Shown here one piece after another: positions 1 to 7,722 of a DNA stretch of 48,613 nucleotides. A program made the position numbers and the translations under genes. The notes below the pieces were generated by a model. It was not told where the DNA came from. It made no database searches and saw nothing but the letters and a program-made list of their open reading frames with translations. Where the stretch lies: positions 1 through 48,613 of the forward strand of contig JAJRUQ010000119.1 in NCBI GenBank assembly GCA_024277705.1, read 5' to 3'. This DNA comes from Gammaproteobacteria bacterium (GTDB taxonomy: Bacteria; Pseudomonadota; Gammaproteobacteria; SZUA-229). Each line of letters starts with the position of its first letter. Position 1 is the stretch's first letter.

Positions 1-573
1 AGCGGCTCATCACGTAGCATTGTCAGTGGTGAACGCACCGCGCTTAATTTTGTACAAACCCTGTCAGCCACTGCCACGCTGTCCGCTTTATACGCTGAAA
101 AAATCGCCGCCACTGAAAGTCGAGTGCTGGATACACGCAAAACCATTCCCGGTTTGCGACTGGCTCAAAAATATGCGGTCTCCTGCGGTAATTGCGTCAA
201 CCATCGCCTGGGTTTATTTGATGCTTTTTTAATCAAGGAAAACCATATCATGGCCTGTGACGGCATCGATAATGCGGTAAAACAGGCACGCTTTTGCAAT
301 CCTGATTTGAAAGTTGAAGTTGAGGTTGAAAACATGGATGAACTGCAACAGGCCATAGCTGCCGGGGCCGATCATGTGTTACTTGATAACTTTGATATCG
401 AAACCCTGAAACAGGCCGTCGCCGCATGCAAAAACCATGTGATTACCGATGCTTCCGGCAATATAACACTGGATTCTATACTTGATGTTGCCAATACCGG
501 CGTTGATTATATTTCCTGCGGCGACCTGACCAAAAATATTAAAGCCATAGACCTGTCCATGCGTTTTGACTGA
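1..573 (+). CDS. nadC: Quinolinate phosphoribosyltransferase, 5'-truncated by window edge
   Basis: NadC converts quinolinate and PRPP to nicotinate mononucleotide, CO2 and PPi in cytoplasmic de novo NAD synthesis. The frame is open from base 1, so the N-terminal third lies outside the window. Visible family signatures are the ERTALNF stretch, LDTRKTIPGLR (substrate-binding Lys/Arg), HRLGLFDAFLIKENH, a VEVE segment, LLDNFD, and the barrel end DASGNI...GVDYISCGDLTK. The stop is TGA at 571-573. Internal ATGs could be mistaken for starts, but the reading frame continues upstream of them with conserved sequence. The next gene is 130 bp away on the same strand; no terminator was seen between them. 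Confidence 0.95.
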   Translation, partial: SGSSRSIVSGERTALNFVQTLSATATLSALYAEKIAATESRVLDTRKTIPGLRLAQKYAVSCGNCVNHRLGLFDAFLIKENHIMACDGIDNAVKQARFCNPDLKVEVEVENMDELQQAIAAGADHVLLDNFDIETLKQAVAACKNHVITDASGNITLDSILDVANTGVDYISCGDLTKNIKAIDLSMRFD

Positions 574-703
574 TCACAAAAAACGGAACACCTGCCGCCT
601 CAAACTTTTTTGCGCGAGTCGAGCACCACTGCTTCTTACCAGTAACACAGAATTGTTCACCGTATGATAACAATAATCGCAAATTCTCAGCCTGACTAAC
701 ACC

Positions 704-1495
704 ATGAGCACGATCAGAAAATATATCCGCTGGCTGCTGTTCGCTTTACTTATTATTATTGGCATACTGCTAACCATTATTTTTTTAAGAAATACTATGC
801 CGACACGCGGCATCAGCAGCAAAGTTGTCAGAGCCTGGCTGTGGCTTGTTTCCCGTGTTTTTGGCGTACGAATTAAATCCTATGGCAACGCGCTGGCAGA
901 ACAGACCCTGTTTGTCTCCAACCATATTTCATGGCTGGACATTCTGGTACTGGGCCACCTCGTGCCCATTCATTTTTTGTCCAAACATGAAGTAAAAAAC
1001 ATGCCTGTTTTCGGTTGGCTGGCAACACGGGCAGGCACCCTGTACATTCATCGTGGCAATAAAGAATCCGCCTCCGATGCCAGTGCTGAAATTACTGCCG
1101 CATTAAAACAAAACCATAACAGTCTTATTTTTGCCGAAGGTACCACCACCGATGGCAATATTAAAAAATTTCATGGCCGCATGATACAAAGTGCCATTGA
1201 CGCACATGCCATGGTACAACCGGTAGCTATTTTTTATCCGCTGAAAAATACGGACAGCGGCAACATCGAACTAAACCCGAGCGTCCTTTTTACCGGCAAC
1301 AGAAGCATTGGCGAATCCGCCGACCTCATTATCCGCTCATCACGCATCGATGTTGAGGTACATTTTTTAGCACCGATAAGCAGCGCTGGAAAAACCCGGG
1401 AGGAAATTGCACAACATGCATTTGAAGAAGTGACGACAGCAATAATGAAAATAAAAACACAAAAAAACACTTTATCCGCCAATAAACACGAATAA
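704..1495 (+). CDS. 1-acyl-sn-glycerol-3-phosphate acyltransferase family protein (PlsC-like)
   Basis: This is a membrane-associated lysophospholipid acyltransferase of the PlsC/LPLAT family, which transfers an acyl chain to a lysophosphatidic acid-type acceptor. At 263 aa it has the usual length. An N-terminal hydrophobic segment (residues about 9-28) anchors it. The catalytic NHX4D motif appears as NHISWLD near residue 73. The acceptor-binding EGTT motif (EGTR in classical PlsC) is near residue 145, followed by a Phe/His-rich block. The Arg-to-Thr change in that motif occurs in subfamilies that include OlsA-like enzymes, so the exact acceptor cannot be read from sequence. The start is an ATG at 704. 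It converges with znuB over a 45-bp gap. Confidence 0.85.
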   Translation: MSTIRKYIRWLLFALLIIIGILLTIIFLRNTMPTRGISSKVVRAWLWLVSRVFGVRIKSYGNALAEQTLFVSNHISWLDILVLGHLVPIHFLSKHEVKNMPVFGWLATRAGTLYIHRGNKESASDASAEITAALKQNHNSLIFAEGTTTDGNIKKFHGRMIQSAIDAHAMVQPVAIFYPLKNTDSGNIELNPSVLFTGNRSIGESADLIIRSSRIDVEVHFLAPISSAGKTREEIAQHAFEEVTTAIMKIKTQKNTLSANKHE

Positions 1496-1540
1496 AAAAC
1501 CGGTCAAATTCATATACGGAAGGTGCTATTTATTTGCCTG

Positions 1541-2332
1541 TCAGCCACGACGGCTCAACAATCTTGAAACAAAAAACAAAAGTGATGCAGCAACCACAAT
1601 AGCCGGCCCGGTCGGAAAATCCCAGTGCAATGAAGCCAGCAAACCTGACACCACCGCCAGTATCGCCATCAGTGCAGAAATAACAATCATCTGTTTAGGT
1701 GACCGGGAATACAGACGGGCGGTAGCAGCAGGAATAATCAACAAGGCCGTAATCAGCAAAATACCCACCACCTTTAATGCCACGGCAATAACCAGCGCCA
1801 GCAATATCATAAAGATAAAACGAACGCGCTCCACCGCCACGCCATCCACTCGCGCCAGCTCTTCATTCACTGAAATAGAAATCAGGGCCGGTAAAATAGC
1901 CTTTAACACCAGTAAGATAAGCACCACACTGACATACATAATGAGCAGATCCAGCCGGTTAACGGCCAGCAAATCACCGAACAGATAAGACATCAGGTTA
2001 ATATTAAAACCCTGCGCCTGTATGACTGAAAGCACAATCAATCCCAGTGCCAGCGCACTATGCGAAAGTATGCCCAGTAAAGTATCCGTTGACAGGTCAC
2101 GCTGCTTTTCCAGCCAGAACAAAATACTGGCAATCATCACACCCATCAAGCCAACACCGGCCATCGGTAACTGCTCGGCAGCAACCGCCAGCGCCACACC
2201 CAGTAAAGCAGCATGTGCCAGCGTATCACCAAAATAGGCCATCCGTCGCCACACTACAATACTGCCCAGCGGACCCACCAGTAGCGCCAGAGCCAGCCCG
2301 GCAGCCAGTGCATAAAGAATAAAGCTATCCAC
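1541..2332 (-). CDS. znuB: Zinc ABC transporter permease ZnuB
   Basis: Integral inner-membrane permease of the high-affinity zinc importer ZnuABC (ABC-3 family). It is 263 aa, standard for ZnuB, and almost wholly hydrophobic with about seven to eight predicted membrane segments. Family features include the N-terminal GPLGSIVVWRRMAYFGDTLAH block, the conserved SHSALALG segment and the LVVG-like LKVVGILLITALLIIPAATA stretch. The start is a GTG two bases after the znuC stop, which implies translational coupling. The order znuC-znuB, with znuA divergent, gives the complete transporter. The manganese/iron ABC-3 permeases are the main alternative, but the His-rich ZnuC and the ZnuA protein argue for zinc. 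Confidence 0.93.
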   Translation of the reverse strand: MDSFILYALAAGLALALLVGPLGSIVVWRRMAYFGDTLAHAALLGVALAVAAEQLPMAGVGLMGVMIASILFWLEKQRDLSTDTLLGILSHSALALGLIVLSVIQAQGFNINLMSYLFGDLLAVNRLDLLIMYVSVVLILLVLKAILPALISISVNEELARVDGVAVERVRFIFMILLALVIAVALKVVGILLITALLIIPAATARLYSRSPKQMIVISALMAILAVVSGLLASLHWDFPTGPAIVVAASLLFFVSRLLSRRG

Positions 2333-2334
2333 CG

Positions 2335-3144
2335 TTAATCCCTGTCATGATGATGTTCACAGTTGAGGCAATGGTCAGATTCAACGATATTGCCATGAAT
2401 ATCATGCTCATGGTCATGATGATGAGAATACAATGCCAGCCCGTCAATAGCATCACCAAATAATTTGATGTATTCCGGGTGCTCACTGACATCATCCGGG
2501 TGACCTGTACAGCAGATATGCGTATTCAGACAGATAACGCGGTCAGTCGCTGCCATGACCAGATGCAAATCATGCGATACCATTAAAATACCACAATTAT
2601 GTTTATCCCGAATTTGAACAATGGTTTCATACAGAGCCTGCTGACCAATAATATCCATGCCGGACGCAGGCTCATCCAGCACCAGCAACTGCGGCTCTTT
2701 TAACAGAGCGCGAGCCAGCAATACCCGCTGCATTTCACCGCCGGACAAAGTTTGCATTGATGAATACTGCAGATAACCGCAGGCCACTTCTTCCAGCTTC
2801 AAACGACACTGTGCTTCATTATATAAACCGGTCACATTCAGAAAGTCACATACCCGCAGCGGCATAACCTCCGGCACTACTATACGCTGCGGCACATAAC
2901 CGATGCGCAGTGCCGGTTTTCTGCTCACCGAACCACTGCTGGCCTTCATTAAACCCAGCAGAATACGTATCAAACTGGTTTTACCCGCACCGTTCGGGCC
3001 GATCAGGGTAATAATTTCTTTAGCCTGCAACTGCAGGCTGACATCGGTAAGAATCGTTTTTCCTGATTTCTGCAGAGTGACTTTTTCAGCCACTAGCAGA
3101 AAACTGCCCGCTTGCTGCCCAGATTGTTGATTTTTGCCTGACAT
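2335..3144 (-). CDS. znuC: Zinc ABC transporter ATPase ZnuC with histidine-rich tail
   Basis: Cytoplasmic ATPase that powers ZnuB. Visible motifs are Walker [10 protein letters not shown], the Q-loop in GYVPQR, signature LSGGEMQR, Walker B LLVLDEPASGMD and the switch His in MVSHDLH. After the ATPase core the protein continues as a tail rich in His and acidic residues (HHHDHEHDIHG...CLNCEHHHDRD, about the last 30 residues), likely to bind metal. I chose the ATG at 3144; an in-frame TTG at 3186 would add 14 residues but abuts the putative Zur site and has no better ribosome site. It is transcribed with znuB and divergently from znuA. Confidence 0.92.
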   Translation of the reverse strand: MSGKNQQSGQQAGSFLLVAEKVTLQKSGKTILTDVSLQLQAKEIITLIGPNGAGKTSLIRILLGLMKASSGSVSRKPALRIGYVPQRIVVPEVMPLRVCDFLNVTGLYNEAQCRLKLEEVACGYLQYSSMQTLSGGEMQRVLLARALLKEPQLLVLDEPASGMDIIGQQALYETIVQIRDKHNCGILMVSHDLHLVMAATDRVICLNTHICCTGHPDDVSEHPEYIKLFGDAIDGLALYSHHHDHEHDIHGNIVESDHCLNCEHHHDRD

Positions 3145-3190
3145 AGAATAATTGCGATGGAAAATACCGGTTACTTCACTGAGCAACGAA

Positions 3191-3205
3191 TGTTACATGG
3201 TAATA
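3191..3205. promoter_or_regulatory. Candidate Zur operator between znuCB and znuA
   Basis: The 15-mer TGTTACATGGTAATA lies in the divergent znuC/znuA spacer. It is close to a dyad (TGTTAC / GTAATA, with one mismatched pair in the outer arms) and resembles the enterobacterial Zur core TGTTATAATATAACA at 10 of 15 positions. The location suits zinc-dependent repression of both transcripts. This is a sequence-similarity inference only. Confidence 0.55.
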
Positions 3206-3245
3206 TCACACATAAACAGACCCTACACACCGTTTCGCCTTCACT

Positions 3246-4220
3246 ATGTTTCCTACCACCAGACATTCTTTTCTTTTGCCAGTAAAACTAATGGCATTTC
3301 TTCTCGGATTCACACTGTACCAATCCGCTTATGCCGGCTCACTGGATAAAACCGGTGCCCTGGTGGTTACCATTAAACCCCTGTATTCTCTACTGGCTCA
3401 TTTAACCGACGGCATTACTGAACCGGTATTGCTGTTAAAACAAATACCTTCTGCTCACCACTATAACCTTCGCCCTTCCCAGCGAAAACTGCTGGCAAAC
3501 GCAAAGCTGATTGTCTGGCTGGGGCCACAGATGGAATCTTATTTAACTAAAATCATCCAGCAGTCTGCAGATACCAGCGGTATAAGCAGCATCTCCGTAC
3601 TGGCAGCGGACAGGCTGCAACGACTACCCAGGCGCCGCCCGCATTCACATCATACGGCTAATGAAGAAAGGTCTGTAACAGAGAAAAGCCACAATATCGA
3701 CCCGCATATCTGGTTATCAACAAAGAATGCGATGGTGATCAGCCGGTATCTGGCCCGTTCATTAATTCAGTTTGACCCGGAAAACCGTGAACACTACGAA
3801 AAAAACCTGCGGCTGCTAAGCAAGAAAATCAAGCACACTGCTGTGTTTTTACAAAAGCATTCCAGCGCAGAACCGCGCCCGTTTATTGCCTATCACGATG
3901 CCTATCAATATCTGGAAAAAGAGCTGGGGCTCAGGTTTATCGATGCGATAAGTTATGATGAAAATGCCGGCACCAGCTTGAAACATGCCCGTGAAATCAA
4001 GGCTGCAATAACCCGCCAGCATATTCCATGTCTGGTCTATCAACCACCGCAACCGGCACTGGTCGGCACCTTACAGGCACAAACATCAATCAATACCATC
4101 GCTCTTGACCCCCTGGGATTACAGCTTAAAAATGACAAAGAAGCCTGGTTTGAATTAATGCAACATCTAGCGGTTAATTTTAACCAGTGTCTCAGCAGCC
4201 ACAGCACAACTACTGATTAA
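3246..4220 (+). CDS. znuA: Zinc ABC transporter periplasmic binding protein ZnuA
   Basis: Periplasmic zinc-binding protein that delivers metal to ZnuB. It is 324 aa with an N-terminal hydrophobic signal (residues about 13-30, ending near AYAG). Cluster A-I features are visible: KPLYSLLAHLTDG, SAHHYNLRPSQ (metal His), an AKLIVWLGPQMESYL segment, a short charged loop PHSHH, DPHIWLS (metal His), YHDAYQYLEKELGLRF (metal His) and ALDPLG near the end (usual acidic/Asp ligand region). The His-rich loop is short compared with enterobacterial ZnuA. The start ATG is 102 bp from the znuC start, with the putative Zur site between them. Confident as a ZnuA-type protein. Confidence 0.92.
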   Translation: MFPTTRHSFLLPVKLMAFLLGFTLYQSAYAGSLDKTGALVVTIKPLYSLLAHLTDGITEPVLLLKQIPSAHHYNLRPSQRKLLANAKLIVWLGPQMESYLTKIIQQSADTSGISSISVLAADRLQRLPRRRPHSHHTANEERSVTEKSHNIDPHIWLSTKNAMVISRYLARSLIQFDPENREHYEKNLRLLSKKIKHTAVFLQKHSSAEPRPFIAYHDAYQYLEKELGLRFIDAISYDENAGTSLKHAREIKAAITRQHIPCLVYQPPQPALVGTLQAQTSINTIALDPLGLQLKNDKEAWFELMQHLAVNFNQCLSSHSTTTD

Positions 4221-4380
4221 GCCGCACTATCATTGCTTTTTATGCCGGCATAAACACTTTTCTATAATAATTAATTGCTGCAATTCAAGGTATCTATAAG
4301 GATATGAACTAAAATGATACTACATCATTTATCGGCCCGGAAATCAGGCCAGAAAAACCCCGGATACAAGGAGCTATTTC

Positions 4381-4797
4381 ATGCTACACCAACAAAAATT
4401 ACGGTTTTCGACCACCGGTCGTGGCACCTACAACATCACCAGTCAAATCACCGAAACTATTGAAAAGTCAGGCATTAAATCGGGGATTTGTCATATTTTC
4501 ATTCAACATACCAGTGCATCTTTAATCCTGTGTGAAAATGCTGATAAAACCGTACGTGAAGATCTGGATACTTACATGGCAAAACTGGTAAAAGACGACG
4601 CCAGTATATACAAACATAAAGCCGAAGGGCCGGATGATATGCCGGCACATATCCGCACCGTTCTTACCCAAAGCTCGATGTCTATTCCTGTGCTGAAAGG
4701 CAAATGCGATCTCGGCATCTGGCAGGGTATTTTTTTATGGGAACACCGGACCAATGCACATAAAAGAAATGTTGCCGTTACGGTCATGGGTGAATAA
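4381..4797 (+). CDS. yjbQ: YjbQ/UPF0047 family protein, secondary thiamine-phosphate synthase type
   Basis: 138 aa, the full family length. YjbQ proteins have been reported to have a weak or secondary thiamine-phosphate synthase activity; the primary role is not settled. The conserved core is intact: HTSASLILCENAD (residues 43-55), EGPDDMPAHIR (82-92), LTQSS, and LGIWQGIFLWEHR near the C terminus. The ATG at 4381 has a clear AAGGAG seven bases upstream. A second, diverged copy begins 16 bases after the stop, so the two are probably co-transcribed. A TATAAT at 4263-4268 could be the -10 element, but its -35 is poor. thiD-thiE lie 2 kb away, which fits a thiamine link. Confidence 0.9.
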   Translation: MLHQQKLRFSTTGRGTYNITSQITETIEKSGIKSGICHIFIQHTSASLILCENADKTVREDLDTYMAKLVKDDASIYKHKAEGPDDMPAHIRTVLTQSSMSIPVLKGKCDLGIWQGIFLWEHRTNAHKRNVAVTVMGE

Positions 4798-4812
4798 ACA
4801 ACTGTTGCACCA

Positions 4813-5229
4813 ATGGTTTTTCAAAACACAATTAAAATAGCACCACAGGAAAAAGGTGCGGCTGACATTACTGAACTTATCAACAGCATTATCAAAGACT
4901 CAAAAATTGCTACCGGTATATGCCAGTTATTTGTACACAACAGTCTGAGCAGCTTATTGATCTATGATACTGCCGATGAGGCCACAAAAAGCCAGACCGC
5001 TGATTTTCTGGCACAACTGGCACCCAGTGATGATGCCATAACCAATGTTATTGACGACAGCATGGACGCCATCCCTGAAGCCATGCGTGATGCCATTACA
5101 CAAACATCCGTTTCTTTTCCAATACACAACACCCGTCCCGTACTGGGTATCTGGCAGGGCATTTACCTGTGGGAAAGAACCACACAGCCAAAAGAAAGAA
5201 AACTGACCATTACCATTGTTGGCGAATAA
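4813..5229 (+). CDS. Diverged tandem YjbQ paralogue with altered conserved residues
   Basis: Also exactly 138 aa and alignable to the preceding YjbQ without gaps, so it arose by tandem duplication or acquisition of a related copy. It keeps GIC at 35-37, the AD at 54-55, and the C-terminal LGIWQGIYLWER. It has lost residues otherwise conserved in the family: His43 is Asn, HTSASL reads HNSLSSL, Glu52-Asn53 is Asp-Thr, and EGPDDMPAH at 82-90 reads DSMDAIPEA, with His90 replaced by Ala. The frame is open and full length, so this is not simple decay. It may be a non-catalytic partner in a YjbQ hetero-oligomer; that is inference. Confidence 0.85.
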   Translation: MVFQNTIKIAPQEKGAADITELINSIIKDSKIATGICQLFVHNSLSSLLIYDTADEATKSQTADFLAQLAPSDDAITNVIDDSMDAIPEAMRDAITQTSVSFPIHNTRPVLGIWQGIYLWERTTQPKERKLTITIVGE

Positions 5230-5275
5230 ACCCACATTGCGTTCCACTCAGAATGGCTCAAACCGGCCATTTGGA

Positions 5276-5378
5276 GAAGTTGGCAGTCGTCAGTTAAAAG
5301 CAAAAGATAAAAAAGGCTGCGCTGCTACGGTATTAACGCGTGTTTTGTTTTTGCTGCTAACTGCCGACTGCCGACTTC
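5276..5378. repeat. Large intergenic stem-loop with heptad-phased arms (copy A)
   Basis: Arms at 5276-5305 and 5349-5378 are 30 bases each and complementary at 26 of 30 positions, with a 43-base loop. Each arm is a short 7-bp periodic tandem: the right arm repeats CTGCCGA, and the left arm carries GGCAGTC and degenerate units. It lies between two convergent genes. It has no protein-coding potential and no T-tract typical of a terminator. Confidence 0.8.
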
Positions 5379-5442
5379 CCTTAAGGCGCAAAAGCAGTCG
5401 TTGACCTAATCGAAAAATTTGTATAGTTATTTTCCTCCCCGG

Positions 5443-6402
5443 CTACACAACATTACGTGGTTTTCCCTGCTGATATGCCAGAATATTTTTTGCCACCTCA
5501 TCGACTAAACGCTGTCTGGACTGTCGGCTGGCCCAGGCAATATGCGGAGTGATAATCAGATTTTCCAGATGACCGGCAAGCAAGAGGTTGCCCGCAGCGG
5601 GTGGTTCCTGCTCCAGAACGTCAAGTGCAGCGCCAGCGATTTCATTATTCTGCAGGGCTTTCAGCAAGGCTTTTTCATCGACCAGACCGCCACGGGCAGT
5701 GTTGATTAAAATGGCATCGTGTTTCATCAAGCGCAGTTCATGCACACCGATCATGCCATGATTCGCTTCAGTTAACGGACAATGCAGTGACAGCACATCA
5801 ATCTGCGGCAGCAGTTCGCATAAAGCAACTCGATTCGCCCGTTTATCCTGCGCATCGCGTTTCGCTATCAGCACTGTCATGCCAAAATACTGAGCTATTT
5901 TCGCCACCGCATGCCCCAGTTCACCAAAACCCACAATACCCAGTGTCATGCCCTGTAATTCGCGTATCGGATAATCCAGCAAACAGAAAATTTTACTGTT
6001 TGCCCACTGACCATTAACGGCATCTTCACGGTATCGAGCGATATCTGTTAACAGTGACAGCATAAGTGTAAACACATGCTGTACCACCGACGGGGTAGCA
6101 TAGGCACGAACATTACATACTGTGATATTTTTCTGCTGCGCGGCCTGCAGATCAACATTATTAACCCCGGTGGCTGCCACGCAGATCAGTTTTAAGTGTC
6201 GTGATCTTGATAATACCGCTGCATTCAGCAGCACTTTATTGCTAACAACAACTTGCGCATCTTCGATAAGGTCAGCAATGTCTTCTGCAGCAACAGTCTC
6301 CAGCCACTGCCAGTGATCCGCTGCTGACCGTAAACGGCTGAGATCAAGATCCTGTGGATGAATTGATGCCAGATCTAAAAACACAGCTTTTTCAATAGAC
6401 AA
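5443..6402 (-). CDS. D-2-hydroxyacid dehydrogenase (glycerate dehydrogenase-like)
   Basis: Cytoplasmic NAD(P)-dependent dehydrogenase that interconverts a 2-ketoacid and a D-2-hydroxyacid; the closest described type by motif and length (319 aa) is hydroxypyruvate reductase/glycerate dehydrogenase. Visible features are CVAATGVNNVDL in the catalytic domain, the Rossmann GFGELG turn, and the catalytic triad contexts NTARGG (Arg), LDVLEQEPP (Glu) and TPHIAW (His). The start is a TTG at 6402 with GGAG eight bases upstream; no ATG fits the family N terminus. It is followed by the copy-A stem-loop on the convergent side. Substrate is inferred and not proven. Confidence 0.85.
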   Translation of the reverse strand: MSIEKAVFLDLASIHPQDLDLSRLRSAADHWQWLETVAAEDIADLIEDAQVVVSNKVLLNAAVLSRSRHLKLICVAATGVNNVDLQAAQQKNITVCNVRAYATPSVVQHVFTLMLSLLTDIARYREDAVNGQWANSKIFCLLDYPIRELQGMTLGIVGFGELGHAVAKIAQYFGMTVLIAKRDAQDKRANRVALCELLPQIDVLSLHCPLTEANHGMIGVHELRLMKHDAILINTARGGLVDEKALLKALQNNEIAGAALDVLEQEPPAAGNLLLAGHLENLIITPHIAWASRQSRQRLVDEVAKNILAYQQGKPRNVV

Positions 6403-6458
6403 CTGAGCGACTCCGCAATAATATTATTCACTTATAGCATAATTCGGTGATAATAAAA

Positions 6459-6480
6459 AAGGGTGACCGAAGCCACCCTT
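6459..6480 (-). terminator. Intrinsic terminator downstream of the rubredoxin gene
   Basis: On the minus strand AAGGGTG pairs with CACCCTT, with an inner G-U and C-G pair closing a TTCG loop, followed directly by a run of six T. The hairpin is also A/T-flanked on the plus strand. It sits about 150 bp downstream of the rubredoxin stop and just before the hydroxyacid dehydrogenase start. Confidence 0.75.
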
Positions 6481-6626
6481 ATTTTATTATTTCAGGCAAT
6501 CTGACCGACAAATTAAAAATCCGTAATCTTAAACGTAACGCTCAGAATCAAACCGCCTGATCCGGATTTAGCAGAGCAACATTGCTGAAAGTCACCGTTA
6601 AAACAGTGACATCAGCACTCACACGA

Positions 6627-6797
6627 CTACACTTCTACCATTTCAAAATCTGACTTTCCTGCACCGCAGTCCGGGCATTCCCAGTCCTCAGGAACATCTT
6701 CCCAGCGCGTACCCGGCGCCAGCCCATGCTCTTCATCACCTAATTCTTCGTTATAGATATAACCACAGACGATGCAGCTCAATATTTTATATGACAT
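6627..6797 (-). CDS. rubA: Rubredoxin
   Basis: A 56-residue single-iron electron carrier. Two knuckles hold the Fe(SCys)4 site: CIVCG (residues 7-11) and CPDCG (about 39-43). The typical [18 protein letters not shown] core lies between them. I took the ATG at 6797, preceded by GGAGGT at ideal spacing; the open frame extends further upstream but has no rubredoxin sequence there. It is transcribed away from thiD. Rubredoxins serve alkane hydroxylases, oxygen or peroxide reductases and other redox enzymes. No partner gene is adjacent, so the partner here is unknown. Confidence 0.95.
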   Translation of the reverse strand: MSYKILSCIVCGYIYNEELGDEEHGLAPGTRWEDVPEDWECPDCGAGKSDFEMVEV

Positions 6798-6824
6798 ACT
6801 TACCTCCAAAAGAATAATGACGCT

Positions 6825-6853
6825 ATTGTACACGCACTTTATTGCGTTAGAAT
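6825..6853. promoter_or_regulatory. Possible overlapping divergent promoters for rubredoxin and thiD
   Basis: On the plus strand TTGTAC (6826-6831) and TAGAAT (6848-6853), 16 bp apart, could drive thiD. On the minus strand TACAAT (6830-6825) could be the rubredoxin -10. The two overlap. The -35 matches are weak, so this is tentative. Confidence 0.35.
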
Positions 6854-6930
6854 AGTCCACAATAAACAAGTCTATTAACTGGCTGACTTGCCAGTAACAC
6901 AAAAAGATTCAACACGGAAAAAATAATCTC

Positions 6931-7722
6931 ATGACCAGAAAAAATCCCCCTGTTGTTTTATGTTTTTCCGGCGCTGACCCTACCGGCGGTGCCGGCATTC
7001 AGGCCGATATTGAAACCTTGTGCAGCCATGGCTGTATGGCGGCCTCGATTATTACCGCGGCCACGGTACAGGATACGGTTGATGTTATTTCATTCGCCCC
7101 CATGCCTTCCGATCTGGTTATCGAACAGGCTCGTGCAGTACTCGAAGACATGCCGATTGCCGCGATAAAAATTGGAGTTGTCGGCAGTGCTGAAATCGCC
7201 ATGGCGATACACTCAATTATTACCGATTACCCCGATATTCCGGTGATTTACGACCCAGTATTCAGCACCGAAACCGATGGTGCACTGAGTACCGAAGACC
7301 TTGTTGATACGGTACGCACATTATTATTGCCGGTTACCAAAATTCTGACACCCAACATTCATGAAGTGCACGCACTGGCACCCGGCTCCGATACCCCTTC
7401 TGCTGCGGCAATGGGTTTGCTCGAATCCGATGTCGAATACATATTATTGACCGGTACGCATGGCAAAACCCCGGATGTAGTTCACACCCTGTTCAGCAAC
7501 AATCGTGAACTGGAAATATTTCATAATGAACGCCTGCCGCACAAATATCATGGCTCAGGCTGCACCCTTGCGTCCAGTATTGCCGCGCAGATAGCACTCG
7601 GGCAAAATGTTCTTGGCGCGGTAAGAAAAGGGCTGGAATACACCCACAAAACACTGCTTAATGCTAACCGGATTGGCATGGGGCAATACCACCCCAATCG
7701 ATTTTTCTGGGACGAAAAGTGA
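6931..7722 (+). CDS. thiD: Hydroxymethylpyrimidine/phosphomethylpyrimidine kinase ThiD
   Basis: Cytoplasmic ribokinase-like enzyme that phosphorylates HMP to HMP-P and then to HMP-PP, the pyrimidine half of thiamine. It is 263 aa, normal for a single-domain ThiD. Signatures are SGADPTGGAGIQADI near the N terminus (substrate loop), KIGVVGS, VIYDPVFSTETDGAL, LTPNIHE, and the anion hole/catalytic region HGSGCTLASSIAA near residue 210. The ATG at 6931 is the natural start. It overlaps thiE by four bases, so the two are translationally coupled. I saw no TPP riboswitch elements upstream. Confidence 0.95.
   Translation: MTRKNPPVVLCFSGADPTGGAGIQADIETLCSHGCMAASIITAATVQDTVDVISFAPMPSDLVIEQARAVLEDMPIAAIKIGVVGSAEIAMAIHSIITDYPDIPVIYDPVFSTETDGALSTEDLVDTVRTLLLPVTKILTPNIHEVHALAPGSDTPSAAAMGLLESDVEYILLTGTHGKTPDVVHTLFSNNRELEIFHNERLPHKYHGSGCTLASSIAAQIALGQNVLGAVRKGLEYTHKTLLNANRIGMGQYHPNRFFWDEK

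Noticed and set aside
4813-5229. Pseudogene status for the second YjbQ
   Set aside because: It is full length with no stop or frameshift, and its hydrophobic core is preserved.
6798-6930. TPP riboswitch upstream of thiD
   Set aside because: The conserved TPP-box elements are not visible in this short spacer, and the 17-base hairpin near 6880-6896 is too simple.
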